Positions 26,551-34,474 of a DNA stretch of 64,000 nt are shown in pieces. The notes beneath the pieces are model-generated. The model ran no database searches, had not been told where the DNA came from, and worked only from the letters and a program-made list of their open reading frames with translations. Position numbers and translations under genes: made by a program. The DNA is from Glycomyces amatae (GTDB taxonomy: Bacteria; Actinomycetota; Actinomycetes; Mycobacteriales; Micromonosporaceae). The stretch lies in the NCBI RefSeq assembly GCF_020991375.1, contig NZ_JAJLQZ010000001.1, positions 124,001-188,000 on the forward strand, written 5' to 3'. Position 1 is the stretch's first letter; every line of letters starts with the position of its first letter.

Positions 26551-27251
26551 AGACCCCAGCCTATCCGCGCCCCGCCCCGGCGGCGCGCCCCAGGGCCTCC
26601 CGGCGGGGCCGCCGGGGGCGGCGAAGGAAAATCCCCTCGGCCGGGCAACCGCGTGCAAGGGTTAAGGTGTCTTTGAACGGGAACCTTTTGATCGCGAAAA
26701 GCGTTGTAGCGCTTAGTGATCGACACGCACTCCCGGTGCGGGGCCGTATGGTGCCGTCCTCCCGCGGCAGGCCTGAACCAGCACCGGGCGCCGCGCCGGC
26801 GGACGGGGACCAGCGCTGTCCGCCGGCGCATTCGCCGCAGGCGGGGACGCCGCCGGCCACCGAGTCGACCGCCCGCCGCACGGCCGCCCCGGTCGGCGGA
26901 TCGCCGGTGCGGTCGCCGAAGCGCAGGTGCGCGGTGCCGACGGGCACGGGGCCGGCAGCGCGGGTCCGGCCCCGGTCTCGAGTCCGGTCCCGATCACGGG
27001 TCCGGTCCTGCTCTCGATGCCGACCCTGCTCTCGATGCCGACCCTGGTCTCGAGGCCCGATCTGCGATCCTCGATATCGGCGTGGGCACCGGCGTCGCCG
27101 CCTTCGGCGGTTCGCTCACCATGCGGTACGACACCATCGTGGTCACCGCCGCGACCGGTGGAGGCCCTGGGAATCGGGGCCCGCGGCGGTCGCACTTGCC
27201 GATTACGATGCGAGGAGTCGTTCCCGTCTCGAATGTGGAGAAGAGCGCCCC
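26551..27251. other. 701-bp intergenic region with short tandem repeats
   Basis: No confident gene. Features seen: a less GC-rich patch at 26660-26735 (CCTTTTGATCGCGAAAAGCG) with an AGCG...CGCT inverted element; at 26985-27060 a run of degenerate 18-bp repeats with two exact tandem copies at 27008-27025 and 27026-27043 (unit CTGCTCTCGATGCCGACC). A minus-strand open frame beginning near 26947 has good codon bias for about 50 codons (includes a CGECAG Cys pair) and may be a gene remnant, but it then runs into poor sequence. Confidence 0.45.
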
Positions 27252-27742
27252 GTGGAACCTCGTCACGAGACCATCGTGGTGCGGGTCAAGCCCGCGCTGG
27301 TCCACACCGTCGGCGCCTTCTTCCTGTTGCCCGCCATGATGGGGCTCTTCACACTGGTCGGGAGCCTCCACGGCCTGGGGTGGGCGCTCGCGGCCCTCGC
27401 CCTCCGCTGCTCGGCACCGCGGCACTCGCCGCCCTGCACCGGTCCGCAGGGTTCATATACCTCGCGGCCAACATCGGCGGCGTGCGCTATCAGCCGCTGT
27501 CCACGGTCAGGCGAATCGGCGGGGATCGCGTGCTGGCACTGGGGCCGGGGGACGCGCTGGTGGCGACCGAGAAGCAGCTGTTCATCTGGTGGGGTCACCA
27601 CGGGAGGTGGCAGGCGCTGGACGCCAATGCCTGGGGCGCGCGCCGCGACGACTGGGGCCGCCTGCGCGCGTGGACGAAGGCGGTCTGGCCGCGGCACCAC
27701 CTCCCCGACCGGGCCGTCATCGAACGGCCGCACGGCCGGTGA
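27252..27742 (+). pseudogene. Frameshifted small membrane protein (PH-like) gene
   Basis: The reading frame is split. From the GTG at 27252 (GGAGAAG upstream) one frame encodes MEPRHETIVVRVKP, two hydrophobic helices (VGAFFLLPAMMGLFTLVG, LGWALAALAL) and breaks at about 27405. The next frame continues the same protein: LLGTAALAALHRSAGFIYLAANIGGVRYQPLSTVRRIGG, ALVATEKQLFIWWGHHGRWQALDANAW, ending at 27742. One base missing between 27405 and 27406 would restore a single chain of about 163 aa, two helices plus a PH-like cytoplasmic domain. Either a recent mutation or a sequencing error. Confidence 0.7.
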
Positions 27743-27859
27743 ACGGCGCCGCGTCCGGCACGGCTGCGCCCCGCATCGCATCCGGACCGGCCCGGCCCGG
27801 CCCGCCGAGGCCGTGCGGCCGCCACCGGGCCCGCCTCGCGGCGGACCGGCGCCCGGTCG

Positions 27860-28600
27860 CTACCGGACCAGCCGCAGCCCCGACATGCCGCCGTCGACGG
27901 CGAGCGCGGTCCCCGTGAGGGCCTTGTTGGCCGGGTCGGCGAGGTAGACGATCGCGGCGGCGACCTCCTCGGCGCTCACCAGGCGGCCGGTCGGCTGGCG
28001 GGCCTCCAGGCGGGCGCGCTCGGCCACCGGGTCCTCGGCCTGGTCGAGCAGGCGCTGCACCCACGGGGTGTCGGCGGTGCCCGGCTCCACGCAGTTGACG
28101 CGGATGCCCTCGGACACGTGGTCGGCGGCCATCGCCATGGTCAGCGAGTGGACCGCGCCCTTGGACGCCGAGTAGAGGGCGCGCTTGACGAGCCCGGCGG
28201 TCGCCGCGATCGAGGAGGTGTTCACGATCGCCGGGGCCGGGGACTCGCGCAGGTACGGCAGGCAGGCGCGGGCCAGGCGCACCATGCCGAGGACGTTCAC
28301 GTCCAGCACCCGGAACCACTGCTTGTCGGAGTTCTCCTCCACGGTGCCGACCGCGCCGATCCCGGCGTTGTTCACGAGGACGTCGACGCCGCCGAAGCGC
28401 GCGACCGTCGCGGCCACCGCCTGGCGCACCTGGTGGTCGTCGGCCACGTCGCACACGTGCGACCAGTGCGCCCCGCTCGGGTTGAGGTCGAGCACGGCGA
28501 CGCTCGCGCCGCGCTCGGCGAAGGCGTCGGCGGCGGCCGCGCCGATGCCGGAGGCCCCGCCGGAGACCGCGACCGTGAGTCCTTCGAAGACACTGCTCAT
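27860..28600 (-). CDS. SDR dehydrogenase of the L-fucose pathway (2-keto-3-deoxy-L-fuconate dehydrogenase candidate)
   Basis: A 246-aa classical [11 protein letters not shown] nucleotide loop, NNAGIG, Ser in NTSSIAA, YSASK, and [12 protein letters not shown]. SDRs of this type (for example Xanthomonas XCC4067-like or Burkholderia enzymes) oxidise 2-keto-3-deoxy-L-fuconate to the 2,4-diketo acid with NAD. It is last in a five-gene operon, its ATG overlapping the fuconate dehydratase stop (ATGA). Family alone does not fix substrate; the assignment rests on the neighbouring dehydratase and FAH-type hydrolase. Confidence 0.88.
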   Translation of the reverse strand: MSSVFEGLTVAVSGGASGIGAAAADAFAERGASVAVLDLNPSGAHWSHVCDVADDHQVRQAVAATVARFGGVDVLVNNAGIGAVGTVEENSDKQWFRVLDVNVLGMVRLARACLPYLRESPAPAIVNTSSIAATAGLVKRALYSASKGAVHSLTMAMAADHVSEGIRVNCVEPGTADTPWVQRLLDQAEDPVAERARLEARQPTGRLVSAEEVAAAIVYLADPANKALTGTALAVDGGMSGLRLVR

Positions 28601-29889
28601 TGGATACTCCATTCAGGACCATCAGGGTAGGCGAAGCGGTCCAGGCTCTCGCGCCGCATCTCGGCCGAGAAACCCGGTTCGACGGGCGCGGCATAGCGCC
28701 CGCCCTTGACCACCGCGGGAGCCGTGAAGTGCTCGTGCAGGTGGTCGACGTACTCGATCACCCTGTCCTCCATGGAGGCGCTCACCGAAGTGTAGTCGAA
28801 CATGGACAGATGGCAGACCAGTTCGCACAGCCCCACGCCGCCCGCGTGCGGGCACACCGGGACACCGAACTTGGCCGCCAGCAAGAGGATCGCGAGGTTC
28901 TCGTTGACGCCCGCGACGCGCGCGGCGTCCAGCTGGAGGAAGTCGATCGCCCCGGCCTGCAAGAGCTGCTTGAACATCACCCGGTTGTGCACGTGCTCGC
29001 CGGTGGCGACCTTGACGGGCGCCAGGCGCTCGCGGATCGCCGCGTGGCCGAGCACGTCGTCGGGGCTGGTCGGCTCCTCGATCCACCACGGGTCGAACTC
29101 GGCGAGCGCCCCCATCCACTCGACGGCCTGGTCGACGTCCCAGCGCTGGTTGGCGTCCACGGCGATGCGGACGCCGGGCCCGACGGCGGCGCGGGCCGCG
29201 GCGAAGCGGCGCCGGTCGTCCTCCAGGTCGGCGCCCACCTTGAGCTTGATCTGGGTGTAGCCCTCGGCCACCGCCTCGCGGGCGAGGCGCACGACCTTCG
29301 CGTCGTCGTAGCCGAGCCAGCCGGGCGAGGTCGTGTAGGCCGGGTAGCCGTCCCGTTCGACCTCGGCGGTCCGCTCCGCCTTGCCGTCCTCGGCGGCCCG
29401 CAGGATCTCCAGGGCCTCTTCGGGAGTGAGGGCGTCGGAGAGGTAGCGCCAGTCGACGCAGCCCACGACCTCCTCGGGGCTCAAACCGGTGAGGTACTTC
29501 CACAGTGGAAGACCGGCGCGGCGCGCGGCGAGGTCCCAGGCGGCGTTCACGAGCGCGGCGGCGGCCAGGTGCATGACCCCCTTCTCGGGGCCGAGCCACC
29601 GGATCTGCGAGTCGTGGGTCAAGAGCCGTGAGATCTCGCCGAGGTCCTCCGGGCCGTTCACCTCGCGGCCGATCAGGAAGGCGCCGAGCGTCTCGATCGC
29701 GGCGCAGCACAGGTCGTTGCCGCGCCCGATCGTGAAGGTGAACCCGTGGCCCTCGTGCCCGCTGCCGGTGCGGAGCACCACGTAGGCGGCGGAGTAGTCG
29801 GGGTCGGGGTTCATCGCGTCCGAGCCGTCGAGGCTCCGCGAGGTCGGGAAGCGGACGTCGAACACGTCGACCGCGGTGATCGCGTTCAA
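28597..29889 (-). CDS. L-fuconate dehydratase (enolase superfamily)
   Basis: A 430-aa enolase-superfamily enzyme that removes water from L-fuconate to give 2-keto-3-deoxy-L-fuconate. Length and blocks match Fuc[30 protein letters not shown] at the N terminus, the KxK motif in QIKLKVG, metal ligands in [19 protein letters not shown] and ATGEHVHNR, and the His of the catalytic dyad in [13 protein letters not shown]. The only usable start is TTG at 29889, 34 nt after the upstream stop; no ATG or GTG precedes the conserved N terminus in frame. Translation is probably helped by coupling to the hydrolase gene upstream. Confidence 0.95.
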   Translation of the reverse strand: MNAITAVDVFDVRFPTSRSLDGSDAMNPDPDYSAAYVVLRTGSGHEGHGFTFTIGRGNDLCCAAIETLGAFLIGREVNGPEDLGEISRLLTHDSQIRWLGPEKGVMHLAAAALVNAAWDLAARRAGLPLWKYLTGLSPEEVVGCVDWRYLSDALTPEEALEILRAAEDGKAERTAEVERDGYPAYTTSPGWLGYDDAKVVRLAREAVAEGYTQIKLKVGADLEDDRRRFAAARAAVGPGVRIAVDANQRWDVDQAVEWMGALAEFDPWWIEEPTSPDDVLGHAAIRERLAPVKVATGEHVHNRVMFKQLLQAGAIDFLQLDAARVAGVNENLAILLLAAKFGVPVCPHAGGVGLCELVCHLSMFDYTSVSASMEDRVIEYVDHLHEHFTAPAVVKGGRYAAPVEPGFSAEMRRESLDRFAYPDGPEWSIQ

Positions 29890-29923
29890 CGCGGGCCCCC
29901 GTCGCGGGAGCGGGGCGCGCGGG

Positions 29924-30751
29924 TCACGCCTGCACCGCCGGGTTCGCGGTGCCGCCCAGGCCCTCGATGCCGACCTCGACGACGTCTCCGGCCTTGAGGT
30001 ACGGGAAGCGGCCCGAGAGTGCGACGCCCTCGGGGGTGCCGGTGAGCAGCAGGTCGCCCGCGTCGAAGGCCATGAACTGCGACATGTGCAGGATGATCTG
30101 CGCGACCGAGAAGATCATGTCCTTCGAGCTCGAGTCCTGCCGGGCCTCCCCGTTCACCTTGGACCACATGCGCAGGCCCTGCACGTCCTCGATCTCGTCG
30201 GGCGTGACCAGCCAGGGCCCCAGCGGCGTGAACGTCGGGCACGCCTTGCCCTTCGAGAACTGGCCGCCCGAGCGCTCGATCTGGAACTCGCGCTCGGACA
30301 GGTCGTTGGCGACCACGAACCCGGCGACGCAGTCCAGCGCCTCCTCCTCGGACTCCAGATAGGACGCGCGCCGCTTGAACACGACCCCGAGCTCGACCTC
30401 CCAGTCGGTCCGGGTCGATCCGCGGGGGATCTGGACGTCGTCCTCGGGGCCGACGATCGTGTTGGGGTGCTTGTAGAACACGACGGGCTCGGCGGGCGGC
30501 TCGGCCCCCGACTCGGCGCAGTGCGCGGCGTAGTTCATGCCGATGCACACGATCGCGTTCGGGCGCGCGATCGGCGGCGCGACGCGCTGCCCGGCGATGT
30601 CGATCTCCGGGAACCCGGCCACCGTGGCGATGCCGCGCTCGAGGAACTCTCCATCGATGTCGCCGACCGGCCCGGAGAGGTCGTAGTACTTCCCCTCGTG
30701 GAGCGCCACGGGGGTCTCGTAGCCGGGCTGTCCGATGCGCAGGTACTTCAT
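29924..30751 (-). CDS. FAH-family hydrolase (2,4-diketo-3-deoxy-L-fuconate hydrolase candidate)
   Basis: A 275-aa fumarylacetoacetate-hydrolase-family enzyme: [16 protein letters not shown], the metal-binding [34 protein letters not shown], and [16 protein letters not shown]. In the non-phosphorylative L-fucose route this family cleaves 2,4-diketo-3-deoxy-L-fuconate to pyruvate and L-lactate. The ATG at 30751 has AGGAGA four bases upstream and overlaps the fuconolactonase stop (ATGA). Other FAH members act on aromatic catabolites; operon context favours the fucose role. Confidence 0.92.
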   Translation of the reverse strand: MKYLRIGQPGYETPVALHEGKYYDLSGPVGDIDGEFLERGIATVAGFPEIDIAGQRVAPPIARPNAIVCIGMNYAAHCAESGAEPPAEPVVFYKHPNTIVGPEDDVQIPRGSTRTDWEVELGVVFKRRASYLESEEEALDCVAGFVVANDLSEREFQIERSGGQFSKGKACPTFTPLGPWLVTPDEIEDVQGLRMWSKVNGEARQDSSSKDMIFSVAQIILHMSQFMAFDAGDLLLTGTPEGVALSGRFPYLKAGDVVEVGIEGLGGTANPAVQA

Positions 30752-31599
30752 TGCTCTCCTAGCTGGTAGGTCCGGGCGGCGGTGCCGCCGAAGACGTCGG
30801 GGTCGACGCCGCCGAGGACCTCGGCGACGGCGTCCTTGACGCGCGTGTACGTGGCGGCCAGCTCGCAGACGGGCCAGTCGGAGCCGAACATGAGGCGGTC
30901 GGGCCCGAACAGCTCGAGGGCGGCCTGCACGAACGGGCGCAGGTCGTTCGGCGTCCACCGCTCCCAGTCGGCCTCGGTGACCAGCCCCGAGAGCTTCGCG
31001 ACCGCGTTGGGCTGCTTGGCGAGCGGCGCCACGGCCTCCCACCAGCGGCGCAGGCCCTCGGCGCCGTCGCGCACCCGCGGCTTGCCGAGGTGGTCGAGCA
31101 CGAAGGTGAGCCCGGGGACCGCGGCGGCCGCCGTGGCGGCGGCGGGGAGCTGGTCGGGGCGCACCACGAGGTCGAAGGTCGGCACCGCGGCGGCGACCGT
31201 GGTCAGCGCGGCGATGACCTCGGGGCGCGCGAGGAAGTCGGGGTCGGGGCGGCCCTGGACCTGGTCCCGCACGCCCACCAGGTAGCGGGCGCGGGGGTGG
31301 TTCGTGTAGCGGGCCAGGGTGTTCGCCAGACCCGGGTCCAAGAGGTCGACGTGGCCGACGACCCCGGCGATCTCGTCGACGGCCCCGGCCAGGTGCAGGA
31401 ACTCGACGGTCTCGGAGGGGTGGCCCCAGGCGGCCTCGACCAGGACCGTGCGGTCGACCCCGGCGGCCTTCAGGTTGGCGCGCAGTTCGACCGGGCCGTA
31501 GTCGCGGCGGATCGGCGCGAACTCCGGCCTGCCGGCGAGCCACGGGTAGTCGGCGGTCCACACGTGGTGGTGCGCATCGATGACGGGGGCGGTGCTCAT
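30748..31599 (-). CDS. L-fuconolactonase-type amidohydrolase
   Basis: A 283-aa metal-dependent hydrolase of the amidohydrolase superfamily (COG3618 type). The HxH motif is in IDAHHHVW, a further His in LDHLGKPRV, and the catalytic Asp in MFGSDWPVCE. COG3618 members include L-fuconolactonase and 2-pyrone-4,6-dicarboxylate lactonase; the neighbours point to L-fuconolactone hydrolysis to L-fuconate. Both ends overlap neighbouring genes by 4 bp, showing tight operon organisation. Confidence 0.93.
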   Translation of the reverse strand: MSTAPVIDAHHHVWTADYPWLAGRPEFAPIRRDYGPVELRANLKAAGVDRTVLVEAAWGHPSETVEFLHLAGAVDEIAGVVGHVDLLDPGLANTLARYTNHPRARYLVGVRDQVQGRPDPDFLARPEVIAALTTVAAAVPTFDLVVRPDQLPAAATAAAAVPGLTFVLDHLGKPRVRDGAEGLRRWWEAVAPLAKQPNAVAKLSGLVTEADWERWTPNDLRPFVQAALELFGPDRLMFGSDWPVCELAATYTRVKDAVAEVLGGVDPDVFGGTAARTYQLGEQ

Positions 31600-32762
31600 G
31601 CGGGTACGGGTGCCTCCTCGGCCAGGAGCCCGGCCCGCTTGAGGTCGTGCCACAGCGCGCCGGGGATCGGGTGGGCGTACATCGCGAGGGCGTCGTCGAC
31701 CTCTGCTGGGGTGCGCGCGCCGACGAGGATCGACGCGACGGCGGGGTGGGCGGCGGGGAACTGGAGCGCGGCGGCGCGCAGCGGCACGCCGTGGCGGCCG
31801 CAGACGGCGTCGACCGCCCGCGCGCGCTCCAGCAGTCCCCGGTCGGCCGCGGCGTAGTTGAACGTGGCCCCCGGCCGGGGGTCGGCGAGGACGCCGGAGT
31901 TGAAGACGCCCGCGGCGATCACCGAGACGCCGCGTTCGAGGCAGAGGGGGTAGAGCCGGTCGAGGGCCGACTGGTCCAGGAGGGTGTAGCGCCCGGCGAT
32001 GAGGGCGGCGTCGACCTCGGCGCGGGCGATGAGGTCGGCCGCGGCCCCGGTCGAGTTCATGCCGATGCCGATGGCGCCGAGGCTCCCGGCGGCCTTGAGC
32101 TCGGCGAGGGCCCGGTAGGTCCCGGCGAGGGCCTCGTCCCCGTGGTCGTCGGCGTCGTGGATGAGGCCGATGTCGACCCGGTCGACGCCCAGGCGCTCCA
32201 GGCTCTCGAGGTGGGAGCCGATGGCGGCCCGGTAGGAGAAGTCGAAGGCGGCGGCCTTGCCGTTCGGCTCGGCCCACAGGTCCCAGGGGCCCTCGTGGTC
32301 GACCAGGACGCGGCCCATCTTGGTGGACAGGGCGAACGCGGCGCGGTCGCGGCCGGCGAGGGCGCTCCCGAGCCGCGCTTCGGAGAGGCCCGCGCCGTAG
32401 TGGGGGGCGGTGTCGAAGTGGCGGACGCCCCCGTCCCAGGCGGCGTCGACCGTGGCGGTCGCGGTGGCGGGGTCGACGGGGGTGAAGAGCCCGCCCAGCG
32501 GCGCGCACCCGAGCCCGACGGCGGTCACCGCGACGCCGGTGTCGCCGAGGCGGCGGGCGGGGAGCGGGGCGGCGGGACCGGCACGGCGCTCACCGGCGTC
32601 CCCGGCGCTCCGCATCGGCGCGGGCGTGACCGTGCCGTCCGAGGGCGACCGGCGCGGTCGCCCGTCCTTGCCCGGTCGCTGTGCGTCCACGGCGGTCTCC
32701 AATGCGGCCATACGGGGGCTGTTCGAGGGCCTGCTCGGCGCGCTGCCGGCCTGCCGCGACAC
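31596..32762 (-). CDS. Aldo/keto reductase, L-fucose dehydrogenase candidate
   Basis: An NAD(P)-dependent oxidoreductase of the D-threo-aldose/L-fucose dehydrogenase branch, expected to oxidise L-fucose to L-fuconolactone. The AKR tetrad is visible: Asp and Tyr in FDTAPHYGAGLSE, Lys in LSTKMGR, His in IGLIHDADD. The barrel begins at ARRLGDTGV, leaving a 60-80-residue low-complexity N terminus whose true length is uncertain. Candidate starts are GTG 32762 (eight bases after TATCCT, leaderless, used here), ATG 32711 and ATG 32615. It is first gene of the five-gene operon, divergent from gntR across a shared palindrome. Confidence 0.9.
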   Translation of the reverse strand: MSRQAGSAPSRPSNSPRMAALETAVDAQRPGKDGRPRRSPSDGTVTPAPMRSAGDAGERRAGPAAPLPARRLGDTGVAVTAVGLGCAPLGGLFTPVDPATATATVDAAWDGGVRHFDTAPHYGAGLSEARLGSALAGRDRAAFALSTKMGRVLVDHEGPWDLWAEPNGKAAAFDFSYRAAIGSHLESLERLGVDRVDIGLIHDADDHGDEALAGTYRALAELKAAGSLGAIGIGMNSTGAAADLIARAEVDAALIAGRYTLLDQSALDRLYPLCLERGVSVIAAGVFNSGVLADPRPGATFNYAAADRGLLERARAVDAVCGRHGVPLRAAALQFPAAHPAVASILVGARTPAEVDDALAMYAHPIPGALWHDLKRAGLLAEEAPVPA

Positions 32763-32776
32763 TATCCTATAGGATA
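32763..32776. promoter_or_regulatory. GntR operator shared by divergent fucose operon and gntR
   Basis: Perfect 14-bp palindrome TATCCTATAGGATA. Its two halves supply a -10-like hexamer for each direction: TAGGAT seven bases before the gntR ATG (plus strand) and TATCCT eight bases before the GTG of the aldo/keto reductase gene (minus strand). Binding would shut both leaderless promoters at once. Confidence 0.8.
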
Positions 32777-32782
32777 TTTCGC

Positions 32783-33499
32783 ATGACAGCGACTTCGACC
32801 GGCCCCGAGAAGCGCACGCTCGCCGACGACGCCTACACCGAGCTGAAGTCGCGCATCATGCGCTCCGAACTCGCTCCCGGCGCGAAGCTGAGCATCGACG
32901 GCCTCGCCAAGCAGCTCGCCTTCTCCCAGACCCCGATCCGGGAGGCCCTGGCGCGCCTGGAGTCCGAGGGCCTGCTCGCCCGCCGCCCGCTGAGCGGCTA
33001 CACCGTCGAGCCGCTGCTGTCCGCCGCCGAGTTCGCGGACCTCTTCGACCTCCGCATGATGCTCGAGCCGCTCGCGGCCCGCCGCGCCGCCGAGCGCGCG
33101 GCCCGACCGCCCGGCGGCGCCGACCTGGACCCCGCCGCGCTGCGCATCGCGGCCCGCACGCCCCCGCCGAACGCCGACAAGCTCCTCTTCACCGAGGCCG
33201 ACCGGTGCTTCCACGACGAGGTCGCCGTCGCGAGCGGCAGCGCCCAGCTGGCGAAGGCCATCCGCCGCCTCGACGCCCACCTGCACCTCCACCGCGCCTA
33301 CATCGAACCCGAGTCGATCGAGGAGACCGAGGCCGAGCACCTGGCGGTCGCGGAGGCTATCATTGCCAAGAAACCGCTTGCCGCCGAGGAGGCGATGCGC
33401 CGCCACCTCGAACGCTCCCGGACACGGCACGCCGCCGCGTTCACCGCGGCGGCCGCCGAGACCGCACCGCCGCCCAAGCGCGCCAAAACCGACCGCTGA
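32783..33499 (+). CDS. GntR-family regulator (FCD domain)
   Basis: A 238-aa regulator: winged HTH at about 12-80 (LADDAYTELKSRIMRSELAPGAKLSIDGLAKQLAFSQTPIREALARLESEGLL), then an FCD ligand-binding helical domain with the metal/ligand residues in EADRCFHDEV and the C-terminal EAEHLAVAEAIIAK...RHLERS. FCD regulators sense organic acids; a fucose-pathway acid or lactate is the likely effector. It is leaderless and positioned between the divergent fucose operon and lutABC, so it probably controls both. Confidence 0.93.
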   Translation: MTATSTGPEKRTLADDAYTELKSRIMRSELAPGAKLSIDGLAKQLAFSQTPIREALARLESEGLLARRPLSGYTVEPLLSAAEFADLFDLRMMLEPLAARRAAERAARPPGGADLDPAALRIAARTPPPNADKLLFTEADRCFHDEVAVASGSAQLAKAIRRLDAHLHLHRAYIEPESIEETEAEHLAVAEAIIAKKPLAAEEAMRRHLERSRTRHAAAFTAAAAETAPPPKRAKTDR

Positions 33500-33634
33500 C
33501 CCCCCGCGGCCCCGGCACGGCCGCCACCGCCGACGCGATGCCACCCGCACCGCGCACCGGCCCCGGAACCCCGGGGCCGGCAGCACCGCCCGGACCGCCC
33601 GGGCCCGAACGGCCCCAGGAGAAGAGGTGACCAC

Positions 33635-34348
33635 ATGCCCCGCGTAGGCCTGTTCATCACCTGCGTCAACGACGCCCTCTACCCCGAGACGCCCAAAGCG
33701 GTCGTCCGCATCCTCGAACGCCTCGGCTACGACGTCGACTTCCCCGCCGCCCAGACCTGCTGCGGCCAGATGCACGCCAACTCCGGCTACCGCGAGGACG
33801 CCGCGGCCCTCGCCCGCTCCTTCGAACAGGTCTTCGCCGACTACGACGCGATCGTCACCCCCTCCGGCTCCTGCGCCGCCATGACCCGCGACCAGTACCC
33901 GCACCTGACCGGCACGGACATCGGACGGCGCGTGTACGAGCTCTCCGAGTTCCTCCTCGACGTCGCCGGCACCGAGGACGTCGGAGCCCGCTTCCCCCAC
34001 ACCGTCACCTACCACCCCACCTGCCACGGCACCCGCGCGCTCGGCCTGGGGGACAAGCCGCTCCGGCTCCTGCGCGCCGTCGAGGGCATCACCCTGGTCG
34101 ACCTCCCCGCCGCCGACCAGTGCTGCGGCTTCGGCGGCACCTTCGCCCTCAAGAACACGGAGGTCTCCTCGGCGATGCTCGCCGACAAATGCCGCCACGC
34201 CGCCGGCACCGGCGCCGAATACCTCGCCGCGGCCGACAACTCCTGCCTCACCCACATCGGCGGCGGCATCGCCCGGCTCGACCACCAGCCCGGGCCGCGC
34301 GGCCCGCGGCCCATCCACTACGCCGAGATCCTCGCGAGCCGCGCATGA
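33635..34348 (+). CDS. lutA: L-lactate utilisation protein LutA (Fe-S oxidoreductase subunit)
   Basis: A 237-aa protein with two CCG domains (AQTCCGQMHANSGY and ADQCCGFGGTFALKN), each a cysteine-rich CX(n)CCGX(n)CXXC-type cluster site, as in LutA/YkgE. LutA, LutB and LutC together oxidise L-lactate to pyruvate. ATG at 33635 follows GGAGAAGAGGTGA. It starts 136 bp after gntR. The stop overlaps an ATG (ATGA) that begins the repeated mini-ORF chain leading to lutB. Confidence 0.95.
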   Translation: MPRVGLFITCVNDALYPETPKAVVRILERLGYDVDFPAAQTCCGQMHANSGYREDAAALARSFEQVFADYDAIVTPSGSCAAMTRDQYPHLTGTDIGRRVYELSEFLLDVAGTEDVGARFPHTVTYHPTCHGTRALGLGDKPLRLLRAVEGITLVDLPAADQCCGFGGTFALKNTEVSSAMLADKCRHAAGTGAEYLAAADNSCLTHIGGGIARLDHQPGPRGPRPIHYAEILASRA

Positions 34349-34474
34349 GCACCACCGAGAAGTCCGCGATCGGGCGCATGGGCACCGCCGAGACCCTTGC
34401 AGGCGGGCGCATGAGTACCGCCGAGATCCTTGCGAGCGGCGTATGAGCACCGCCGAGAAGCTTGCGAGCGGCGC
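34345..34474 (+). repeat. Tandem duplication of the lutA-lutB junction with chained mini-ORFs
   Basis: Four tandem units of 33, 33, 32 and 32 bp, each beginning ATGAGCACCGCCGAG or close to it (ATGs at 34345, 34378, 34411, 34443; lutB ATG at 34475 continues the series). The units resemble the last codons of lutA (AEILASRA) plus the first of lutB (MST). They encode a 33-aa mini-ORF (34345-34446, MSTTEKSAIGRMG...) whose ATG overlaps the lutA stop, then an 11-aa mini-ORF (34443-34478, MSTAEKLASGA) whose stop overlaps the lutB ATG. All four junctions are 4-bp overlaps, so ribosomes could pass from lutA to lutB by serial termination-reinitiation. Confidence 0.8.

Noticed and set aside
26561-26947. 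Minus-strand hypothetical gene with CGECAG motif
   Set aside because: First 50 codons have good bias but there is no ribosome-binding site, the frame runs through the promoter of the MDMPI gene and the second half has poor codon usage; mentioned only as a possible remnant.
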